From Rhodanobacter sp. LX-99 (lineage in GTDB: Bacteria; Pseudomonadota; Gammaproteobacteria; Xanthomonadales; Rhodanobacteraceae): DNA of 64,000 bases. Position 1 is the first letter of the stretch, and each line of letters opens with the position of its first letter. The notes beneath the pieces are model-generated. The model was not told where the DNA came from, searched no databases, and worked only from the letters and a program-made list of their open reading frames with translations. The stretch covers positions 682,001 to 746,000 of the forward strand of contig NZ_JAHFVL010000001.1 of the NCBI RefSeq assembly GCF_018599185.1, read 5' to 3'. The translations under genes and the position numbers were made by a program. Below are positions 57,693-64,000 of this stretch, piece by piece.

Positions 57693-58039
57693 CTTGCCAC
57701 TCCCCCTGAGCAATCCCCGCAGAGTGCACCCAAGCGGCCACGGCGACATAGGCCAGAGGTCATGCCGACCAGCATCCCGAGGCTGCGGCATCGACAGACA
57801 AATCTCGTTCGCCGACCACTCGGCCGTACGGCCGGCCATGCATGGTTGGGGGTGATCCCGCTCAGCGCGAACAGCAGCACGGGAACTGCGGCTGGCGCGA
57901 ATGGTCTGGATGAGCGCAGCATCCGAAGATTCCGACTGCGCCATTGCCTCCGCCAGTTCGCAGACAAGAATCAATCTCAGTAACTGTCATCGCCAGGTCT
58001 GGCGACCGACCACACTCATGCGCGCCCCGGGAGTACACG
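57693..58039. other. Divergent intergenic region, 347 bp, with a 14-bp palindrome
   Basis: Control region between the M1 peptidase (minus) and the response-regulator gene (plus). I see no gene. A perfect 14-base palindrome CGGCCGTACGGCCG lies at 57821-57834, a possible operator or simply a GC-rich chance match; GGGAG precedes the response-regulator ATG by six bases. No confident sigma-70 promoter was recognised on either strand. Confidence 0.5.
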
Positions 58040-58729
58040 ATGCGTATTCTGCTGGCCGAGGACGATGCCTCCATCGCCGAGGGTATCTGCGCGTCGCTGC
58101 GGCACGGCGGCCACGCGGTGGACCATGCCGCCAGGGGCAACCTGGCCGACACGGCGCTGCGCGATCACGACTACGACCTGCTGGTGCTGGATCTGGGCCT
58201 GCCTTCGCTCGACGGCAGCGAGGTGCTGCGCCGCCTGCGCCGCCGCGGCACGGGCATGCCGGTGCTGGTGGTGACGGCTCGTGACGGCCTGGCCGAGCGC
58301 ATCCGCCTGCTCGACCTGGGCGCCGACGATTACCTGGTGAAACCCTTCGCGCTGGCCGAATTCGAGGCGCGCGTGCGGGCGCTGCTGCGCCGGGCCAGCA
58401 GCCAGGGCCGGCCGGAGTTGCAACTGGGCCGGTTGCGGCTGGACCTGCCCGGGCATCGCGCATGGATCGACCAGGCGCCGCTGGAACTGACCGCGCGCGA
58501 ATTCGGCCTGCTGGAAGCGCTGGCCCTGCGCGTGGACCGCGTCACCAGCCGCGCCCAGCTGATCGCGGCGCTGTGCGACTGGGATCAGGAGTTGACCGAC
58601 AACGGCCTGGACATCGCGATCCACCGCCTGCGCCGCAAGCTGCATGGCAGCGGCACCGGCGTGCGCACGATCCGCGGGCTGGGCTACCTGCTGGAGGAAA
58701 TGGGCGACGCCGGAGACGGCCACGCATGA
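58040..58729 (+). CDS. OmpR-family response regulator
   Basis: 229-residue transcription regulator. The receiver domain (1-115) has the acidic pair E8-D9-D10 in L-A-E-D-D-A, phospho-Asp D51 in V-L-D-L-G-L-P and K in Y-L-V-K-P-F near 101; the winged-helix C-terminal domain has E-L-T-A-R-E-F-G-L-L-E near 155 and I-H-R-L-R-R-K-L near 195. The paired kinase ATG overlaps its stop (ATGA). It probably controls the adjacent efflux genes. Confidence 0.95.
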   Translation: MRILLAEDDASIAEGICASLRHGGHAVDHAARGNLADTALRDHDYDLLVLDLGLPSLDGSEVLRRLRRRGTGMPVLVVTARDGLAERIRLLDLGADDYLVKPFALAEFEARVRALLRRASSQGRPELQLGRLRLDLPGHRAWIDQAPLELTAREFGLLEALALRVDRVTSRAQLIAALCDWDQELTDNGLDIAIHRLRRKLHGSGTGVRTIRGLGYLLEEMGDAGDGHA

Positions 58730-60183
58730 GCCCGCCACGCACGCATTCGCTGCGCCCCAGCCTGCGCCGGCGCTTGCTGCTGGTTCTGCTGGTCCCGGTA
58801 GGCGTGCTGTTGCTGCTGGACGCGCTGCTGACCTATGCCGTGGCGCTGACCTACGCCAACCGGGTGCACGACCGCGATCTCAGCGACGATGCACTGACCC
58901 TGGCGACGATGCTCGGCAACGACCAGCTCGATGGCGAATTGACCCCGCAGGCGCGCTTCCTGCTCGAATACGATCCGGACGGCCACAGCTACTTCACCGT
59001 GAGCAGTACCAGGCACGGCCTGCTGGCCAGCAATGGGCAGCTGCCGCAGCCCACGCAGGTGCCGGCCATCGGCGCCCGGCCGGCGCTGTACGACGCGCGG
59101 TTGGCGAAGCACACCTTGCGCGCCGCCACGGTGCATATCGCCATGCACAACGACCCCGGCGACAGCCTGGTCGTCACCGTCGCCGAAACCCTGCGCGACC
59201 GACACCGGCAGGCGCGGGAAATTCTGCTGCTGGCGATCGTGATGCAGACACTGCTGATCGTCGGCGTGCTTTCGCTGGTCTGGTTCGGTGTCGGCCGCGG
59301 CCTGCGCGTGCTCGATCCGCTGACCGCGCGGCTGGCCGCACGCACCGATGAACTGACCTCGATCGATGGCCCCGACGTACCGCAGGAGATCCAGCCGTTG
59401 ACGCATACCATCGACGCGCTGTTCGGTCGACTGCGCGGCATGCTGGCCCTGCACGACCGCTTCATCGCCGACGCCGCGCACCAGTTGCGCACGCCATTGA
59501 CCGGGCTGAGCCTGCACGTCGAACATGCCATGGCCGACCCGCGGCCGGAGACGGTGACCGATGCCCTCGCCCACATCCGGCGACTGACCCAGCGCGCCGC
59601 ACGTACCTCCGCGCAGTTGCTGGCGCTGACGCGTGCGCAGGCGCCATCGCCGGAAGCCGGCGAACGCACGCTGCTCGACCTGAGCCGGTTCATCCCCGAA
59701 GCGGTGTCCGAACGGGTCCACGAAGCCCTCCGGGCCGGCGTGGACCTGGGCTACGAGGGCGCCGGGCAGGCGCTGTCCGTGCTTGGCGACGCCGCCAGCG
59801 TGCAGGATCTGCTGGACAACCTGATCGACAATGCCGTGCGCTATGCCGGCCGTGGCAGTACCGTCACCGTCAGGCTGCAGGCGCGCGCCGACGGTGGCGC
59901 CAGCCTCGGCGTCGAGGACAACGGTCCCGGCGTACCGCCCGAACTGCTGCCGCGGCTGAGCGAGCGTTTCTTCCGCGCCGCCGGCAGCAGCGAGGAAGGC
60001 AGCGGGCTGGGACTGGCGATCGTCCAGCGCATCGCCGAGCGGCATCACGCCGAAGTGGTCTACCGGCTTGGCGAAGTGCGCGGACTGTGCGTGGAAGTGC
60101 GTTTCCCCGCGCCTTCCTCACCGGCCGCCCACCTCCCGTCTCAGGGTAAAGAAAGATTCCACCACGACAATGGCGCGGGATGA
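58726..60183 (+). CDS. Sensor histidine kinase, TctE/QseC type
   Basis: 485-residue inner-membrane kinase. One transmembrane helix near 15-38 and another near 170-190 flank a periplasmic sensor of about 130 residues resembling the 2CSK_N domain (D-R-D-L-S-D-D-A-L-T-L near 46). HAMP-like linker, then the phospho-His H252 in F-I-A-D-A-A-H-Q-L-R-T-P-L, N box D-N-L-I-D-N-A-V near 364, G1 V-E-D-N-G-P-G-V near 395 and G2 S-G-L-G-L-A-I near 425. F-I-A-D-A-A-H-Q is characteristic of the TctE group. Signal unknown. Confidence 0.93.
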   Translation: MSPPRTHSLRPSLRRRLLLVLLVPVGVLLLLDALLTYAVALTYANRVHDRDLSDDALTLATMLGNDQLDGELTPQARFLLEYDPDGHSYFTVSSTRHGLLASNGQLPQPTQVPAIGARPALYDARLAKHTLRAATVHIAMHNDPGDSLVVTVAETLRDRHRQAREILLLAIVMQTLLIVGVLSLVWFGVGRGLRVLDPLTARLAARTDELTSIDGPDVPQEIQPLTHTIDALFGRLRGMLALHDRFIADAAHQLRTPLTGLSLHVEHAMADPRPETVTDALAHIRRLTQRAARTSAQLLALTRAQAPSPEAGERTLLDLSRFIPEAVSERVHEALRAGVDLGYEGAGQALSVLGDAASVQDLLDNLIDNAVRYAGRGSTVTVRLQARADGGASLGVEDNGPGVPPELLPRLSERFFRAAGSSEEGSGLGLAIVQRIAERHHAEVVYRLGEVRGLCVEVRFPAPSSPAAHLPSQGKERFHHDNGAG

Positions 60184-60243
60184 CCATCACCCAATGCCGA
60201 CCGCGCCACTGCCTCGGATCGTCGCCATGGAAAACTGCGCACC

Positions 60244-61698
60244 GTGCCCCTTCGACTGAGCAAGACAACCGACGACCGCTGGCTGCGCATGTGCGTGTTT
60301 GGCGTCGTCTTGTCCGGGCTGGCCGGCTGCGCCGCGCCGCTGCCCCGGCTGGCGCCGCCGGTGCCCGCGCAATGGCAGCACGCGGTCGCCGCGGACCCGG
60401 CCCCGCCGACCGACCTGCACGGCTGGTGGCACGCGTTCGCCGATCCCGCCCTCGACGCGCTGGTCGAGCGCGCGCTGGCCAACAACCTCGACGTCGCGCA
60501 GGCGGTCGAACGGCTGCGCGCCGTGCGCACCCTGCACGAACGTGCCCACGCGCGCTATCTGCCGGCGCTGGATGCACGCACCCATGACGCGATCGATCCG
60601 GACGCCAGCGCCTCGTTCTTCGTAGCCGGCTTCGACGCCAGCTGGGAGCTGGGCCTGTTCGGCCGCGCCGAGGGCACCCGGCGCGAATCGCAGGGCGCGC
60701 TGGACGCCGGCGTGGCCGACCTGCAGGCCGCCCGGGTCACCCTGGTCGCCGAAGTGGTGCGCGAGTGGATCGACCTGCGCACCGCGCAGCAGCAGGAACA
60801 GCTGCTGCAGCGGATCAGCCGGCAGCGCCGGCACGCATGGGAACTGCAGCGGACGCGGCAACGCCTGCAGCTGGCGGCGCCCGGGGCGGTGGACCAGGCG
60901 CAGGCCGCCTGGGCGCAGGCCGAAGCCGCCCTGGCTGCGCCACGCCAGGCGATCGACGCCAGTGCGCAGCGCCTGGCCGTCCTGCTCGGGCAGAACCATC
61001 CCGATCCGGCGTGGCTGCAGGCGGGCACGCCGCCCGAGCTGGGCGCCTGGCGGCTCGACGGCACCCCGGCCGAACTGCTGCGTACACGCCCCGAGATCGC
61101 CCGCGCCGAGGCGGACGTGCTGCGCACCGCCGGCGAACTGGCGCTGACCCACGCCGAGCTGTTCCCCAGCATCGGCCTCGGCGCCTCGATGGTCTGGGCC
61201 ACCGACATCAACAACAACCACCGCTTTTCCACCACCCCGAACGGCATCGCGTCGGTGGGCCCGGTGATCGACATTCCGCTGTTCGACTGGGGCATGCGGC
61301 TGGCCGCCACGCACGCCAAGGCACACGAGCTGAAAGCCAGCGTGCTGGCTTACCGGCAGGCCGTGCTGCAAGGCGTGGCCGAAGTGGAAACCGCGCTGGG
61401 CAGCCTGCAGCAGCAACGCCAGCGCGAGCAGCAGGACACGCTGGCCTGGCGGGCGCTGCAGCGCGCCGACCAGGCCGTGCAGGCCCGGGTCGGGCTGCAG
61501 CTGGGCAGTCCGCTCGATCACGCCGAAAGCCAGGTCGCCGCCGACCAGGCCGCGCTCGAACTGGCCGACGCCCGCGCCGCGCGCAGCCTCGCTTATGTCG
61601 CGCTGTTCAAGGCATTGGGTGGCGCACCGCTGCCCGCTCCGGGCACGGAGCGGGCAGCGTCGACGGCAGCCGACGACGCCCACGGAGCGCCGCACTGA
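60244..61698 (+). CDS. Outer-membrane efflux lipoprotein (NodT/OprM type)
   Basis: 484-residue outer-membrane channel of the RND-type outer-membrane factor family. The signal peptide ends in L-S-G-L-A-G-C (lipidated Cys near 29). Two OEP repeats follow with paired coiled-coil stretches (Ala/Gln/Glu-rich, about 70-200 and 280-460); A-L-A-N-N-L-D-V near 78 is the NodT hallmark. The GTG at 60244 is the only start close to the signal peptide, and the next ATG (60289) would fall inside the signal's basic region. It lies 60 bp after the kinase gene and 133 bp before the ABC permease. Confidence 0.92.
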   Translation: MPLRLSKTTDDRWLRMCVFGVVLSGLAGCAAPLPRLAPPVPAQWQHAVAADPAPPTDLHGWWHAFADPALDALVERALANNLDVAQAVERLRAVRTLHERAHARYLPALDARTHDAIDPDASASFFVAGFDASWELGLFGRAEGTRRESQGALDAGVADLQAARVTLVAEVVREWIDLRTAQQQEQLLQRISRQRRHAWELQRTRQRLQLAAPGAVDQAQAAWAQAEAALAAPRQAIDASAQRLAVLLGQNHPDPAWLQAGTPPELGAWRLDGTPAELLRTRPEIARAEADVLRTAGELALTHAELFPSIGLGASMVWATDINNNHRFSTTPNGIASVGPVIDIPLFDWGMRLAATHAKAHELKASVLAYRQAVLQGVAEVETALGSLQQQRQREQQDTLAWRALQRADQAVQARVGLQLGSPLDHAESQVAADQAALELADARAARSLAYVALFKALGGAPLPAPGTERAASTAADDAHGAPH

Positions 61699-61716
61699 TG
61701 GGAACCTCGAATAACA

Positions 61717-61800
61717 CCGTCACCCCAGCGAAAGCTGGGGCCCAGTGCCGTCAAGTCATCGAAGGCAGACGCTGGATTCCTGCTTTCGCAGGAATGACGG
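61717..61800. repeat. REP/BIME-like element (two hairpins, inverted ends)
   Basis: CCGTCA (61717-61722) and TGACGG (61795-61800) are inverted ends. Inside are CCCCAGC-GAAA-GCTGGGG (61723-61740) and ATTCCTGC-TTTC-GCAGGAAT (61776-61795). The second stem followed by GACG is the same design as the three copies at 36140-36320. It occupies most of the gap before the ABC permease. Confidence 0.85.
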
Positions 61801-61831
61801 AGTGCAGGGCAATTTTTCGAGGCTCCCACTG

Positions 61832-62962
61832 ATGGTCGCCCTCGCGCGCAAGACGTTGGTCTACGAGTGGCGGCGCTTCCTGCCGGCGATGCTGGCGGTC
61901 GGTTTCGCCGGCCTGCTGCAGCTGCTGCAGATCGCGCTGGTGCTGGGCATCTTCGGCAGCACCAGCCTGTACATCACCGGCTCGTCGGCCGACGTGTGGG
62001 TGGGCTACCCCGGCACGCAGAGCGTGAGCCTGGGCCGCGCGATCGACGCCGATGTGGAATCGCGCCTGCTGATGGACCCGGCGGTGCAGCGGGTCGAGCC
62101 GTACCTGTGGGTCGACGGCGACTGGCGCGGGCCGCGCGAGACCGGTGGCGTCTCGGTGTTCGTCTCCGGCATCGACCCGGCCGCCGACGGGCTGATGTTC
62201 TCCAAGGCACTTTCGCCGGCGCTGCGCGCGCGGCTGGCCGAACCGGACGCGATCGTTATCGACCGCTCCGCGCAGGACCAGCTCGGCGTCGACATCGGCC
62301 AGACCGCCACCATCAACGGCCAGCAGGTGCGCGTGGTCGGCATCAGCAGCGGCCTGCGCGCGCTCGGCGGGGTCAACGTGCTGTGCTCGCTGGACACCGC
62401 GCGCCGGCTGGACAGCGACCCGACCGACACCGGCCCGACCTACCTGGTGGCGAAACTGCGCGACCCGGCCCAGGCCGAAGCGGTGGCCATGCGCCTGCGC
62501 GGCGACACCGCCTTCGGTCCGTACACGACCTGGAGCGCCGGCGATTTCGCCAAGCTCTCGGTGCGCTACTGGCTGTTCGATACCGGCGCCGGCGCCGGCG
62601 TGCTGTTCCTGGCCGGCATCGTGTTCCTGGTCGGCGCGGTGATCACCAGCCAGACCCTGATCGCCGCGGTCAACGGCTCGGTGCGCGAGTACGCCACCCT
62701 CAACGCGCTCGGCGTGGGCGTGGGCGCACTGCGCAAGGTGGTGCTGGAGCAGGCGTTCTGGGTCGGCGCGCTGGGCCTGCTCGGCGCCAGCGTGCTCGGC
62801 ATCGTGCTGATGCTGCTGGCACGCAGCCAGGACGTGCCGGTGGTTCTGAACGTACCCGCCGCGCTGGGCTGCATCCTCCTGGTGCTTGGCCTCGCCGCCG
62901 TCTCCGGCCTGGCCGCGATGCGCAGCCTGCGCCGCGCCGACCCGGCCACCCTGCTGAGATAG
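61832..62962 (+). CDS. ABC transporter permease, DevC/MacB type
   Basis: 376-residue inner-membrane permease of the FtsX-like superfamily: one N-terminal helix near 18-38, a large periplasmic domain (about 55-245) and three C-terminal helices near 255-275, 300-330 and 345-365. It fits DevC of DevBCA exporters rather than full MacB, which is fused to its ATPase. GAGG lies 10 bases before ATG 61832; upstream in-frame sequence is REP-derived and not coding. The ATPase gene follows by 5 bp. Confidence 0.9.
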   Translation: MVALARKTLVYEWRRFLPAMLAVGFAGLLQLLQIALVLGIFGSTSLYITGSSADVWVGYPGTQSVSLGRAIDADVESRLLMDPAVQRVEPYLWVDGDWRGPRETGGVSVFVSGIDPAADGLMFSKALSPALRARLAEPDAIVIDRSAQDQLGVDIGQTATINGQQVRVVGISSGLRALGGVNVLCSLDTARRLDSDPTDTGPTYLVAKLRDPAQAEAVAMRLRGDTAFGPYTTWSAGDFAKLSVRYWLFDTGAGAGVLFLAGIVFLVGAVITSQTLIAAVNGSVREYATLNALGVGVGALRKVVLEQAFWVGALGLLGASVLGIVLMLLARSQDVPVVLNVPAALGCILLVLGLAAVSGLAAMRSLRRADPATLLR

Positions 62963-62967
62963 TCGCG

Positions 62968-63720
62968 ATGCATCCCGCCCCCGCCATCGAACCGCCGCAC
63001 GCACCTGCCCTGCAGGCCGACAACGTCAGCAAGGCGTTCGTCTCCGGCCACCAGCGCACGCAGGTGCTGGACGGCTTCTCGCTCAGCATCGATGCCGGCG
63101 AGCTGACCCTGATCTCCGGCCCATCCGGCTGCGGCAAGAGCACCCTGCTGGCGATCCTCAGCGGCCTGCAGAAGGTCGACAGCGGCCGCGTGCGGGCGCT
63201 CGGCAGCGAACTGGGCCAGCTCGACCTGCGCGCGCTGGAACGCTTCCGCCTGCAGCACACCGGCTTCGTGTTCCAGGGCTTCAACCTGTTCCCCGCGCTC
63301 TCCGCGTTCGAGCAGGTCGAGCTGCCGCTGAACCACATGGGGCTGTCGCGCGACGAGGCGCGCCGGCGCGCGCAGCAGTCGCTGGAGGAGGTCGGCCTGG
63401 CGCACCGCATGCGGCTGCGCCCGTCCGAGCTGTCCGGCGGCGAGAAGCAGCGCGTGGCGATCGCCCGCGCGCTGGCCAAGCAGCCCGAGCTGCTGTTCGC
63501 CGACGAGCCGACCAGCGCACTGGACGCCGCCAACGGCCAGATCATCATCGACATCCTGCACCGGATCGCCCACGCCCACGGCACCACGGTACTGTGCGTC
63601 AGCCACGACCCGCGCCTGGTCGTCCACGCCGACCGCGTGCTGGCGATGGAAGACGGCCGCATCCTCAGCGACCGGCGCAATCATGCGCCGCGCATCGACA
63701 GCAAGGAAATTCCGTCATGA
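62968..63720 (+). CDS. ABC transporter ATP-binding protein, DevA/LolD type
   Basis: 250-residue ATPase energising the permease. Walker A S-G-P-S-G-C-G-K-S-T near 48, Q-loop V-F-Q-G-F-N-L near 103, signature L-S-G-G-E-K-Q-R near 155, Walker B L-L-F-A-D-E-P near 176 and H-switch S-H-D-P near 210. Its ATG is 5 bp after the permease stop, and the adaptor ATG overlaps its own stop. Confidence 0.95.
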   Translation: MHPAPAIEPPHAPALQADNVSKAFVSGHQRTQVLDGFSLSIDAGELTLISGPSGCGKSTLLAILSGLQKVDSGRVRALGSELGQLDLRALERFRLQHTGFVFQGFNLFPALSAFEQVELPLNHMGLSRDEARRRAQQSLEEVGLAHRMRLRPSELSGGEKQRVAIARALAKQPELLFADEPTSALDAANGQIIIDILHRIAHAHGTTVLCVSHDPRLVVHADRVLAMEDGRILSDRRNHAPRIDSKEIPS

Positions 63721-64000
63721 AGCCGCTCGTCATGAAGCCGCCCGCCGCCCGTCCATCACGGCATTCGACCGGCATGCGGCGGCTCGGGTATGGCTGCCTC
63801 GCGCTGACGCTGACGTGGCTGCTGGCCGCCTGCTCGCGCTCCGCCGACGCACCGAGCGGCGCCACCGCGCAGCCCGCGACCGCCTACGTCGCCGTCGCGC
63901 GCGGCAAGGTCGATATCGAAGGTGGCCTGCTGAACCTGTCGATGCCGCGTGAAGGCACGCTCGCCACGGTCGCCGTGCACGAAGGCGACCACGTCAAGCA
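63717..64000 (+). CDS. HlyD-family efflux adaptor lipoprotein (3' partial)
   Basis: Start of a membrane-fusion protein; only the first 94 codons are inside the window. The ATG at 63717 overlaps the ATPase stop (ATGA). The signal sequence ends in T-W-L-L-A-A-C (lipidated Cys near 41), and the barrel/lipoyl lead A-Y-V-A-V-A-R-G-K-V-D-I-E-G-G near 58 with P-R-E-G-T-L-A-T-V-A-V-H-E-G-D-H-V-K is the HlyD/DevB adaptor start. It completes an exporter of outer-membrane factor, permease, ATPase and adaptor. Confidence 0.88.
   Translation, partial: MKPLVMKPPAARPSRHSTGMRRLGYGCLALTLTWLLAACSRSADAPSGATAQPATAYVAVARGKVDIEGGLLNLSMPREGTLATVAVHEGDHVK

Overview
The window is one 64-kb stretch of a GC-rich (roughly two thirds G+C) gammaproteobacterial chromosome. 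Gene content and order (leuS-lptE-holA-nadD, rsfS-rlmH-maf, pqiAABC, split PqiA, PiuC beside a siderophore receptor, M13/M14/M1 peptidases) point to the Xanthomonadales/Lysobacterales, most likely a Rhodanobacter- or Dyella-like member of the Rhodanobacteraceae. That placement is inferred from content, not from a search. Coding density is high and many neighbours overlap by four bases (ATGA or GTGA). I see no rRNA, tRNA, insertion sequence, integrase, prophage gene or CRISPR array.

Layout. 1-7.4 kb: two DEAD-box RNA helicases flanking a fghA-rimJ pair, then a TPR-sulfotransferase and a DODA-type dioxygenase. 7.6-13 kb: a secreted protein of unknown function, a YkgJ cysteine-cluster protein, a neutral zinc metallopeptidase, a MAPEG protein, a methyltransferase and a CPBP protease. 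13-15 kb: rsfS-rlmH-GNAT-maf. 15-23.6 kb: nitronate monooxygenase, an MxKDx-repeat protein, DUF1345, osmC, an aroG gene behind a transcription attenuator, an MpaB-like oxygenase, a diguanylate cyclase and a NERD-UvrD helicase. 23.6-28.5 kb: the nadD-holA-lptE-leuS operon. This stretch looks inserted into a cluster that is usually continuous from leuS through maf. 28.6-32.2 kb: a pqiA-pqiA-pqiB-pqiC transport operon. 32-36 kb: a thioredoxin-TPR protein, a hotdog-fold protein, an ECF sigma factor with a membrane partner, and two repeat-rich intergenic regions. 36.5-41.2 kb: DUF502, M14 and M13 peptidases. 41.3-44.6 kb: a Fur-type site, a TonB siderophore receptor and PiuC. 44.7-54.5 kb: rapA, an amino-acid permease, rhomboid, a C40 peptidase, yggS, an M20 peptidase, an HhH protein, a SET protein and a GNAT. 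54.5-57.7 kb: a membrane protein and an M1 peptidase. 58-64 kb: a TctDE-type two-component pair, then an outer-membrane factor, an ABC permease, an ATPase and a lipoprotein adaptor that runs off the window, forming a DevBCA/TolC-like exporter.

The most notable signal is the unlisted small gene at 19302-19385 on the minus strand. It is a 27-codon leader with aromatic residues at six of seven consecutive positions (Y9-Y15), followed by mutually exclusive hairpins ending in a seven-T terminator just before aroG. This is a textbook attenuation layout on the first enzyme of aromatic amino-acid synthesis. Second are the repeat regions: a 14-unit, 21-bp degenerate tandem array upstream of the ECF sigma factor, and three 80-bp tandem units whose hairpin is shared with a REP-like element 25 kb away.
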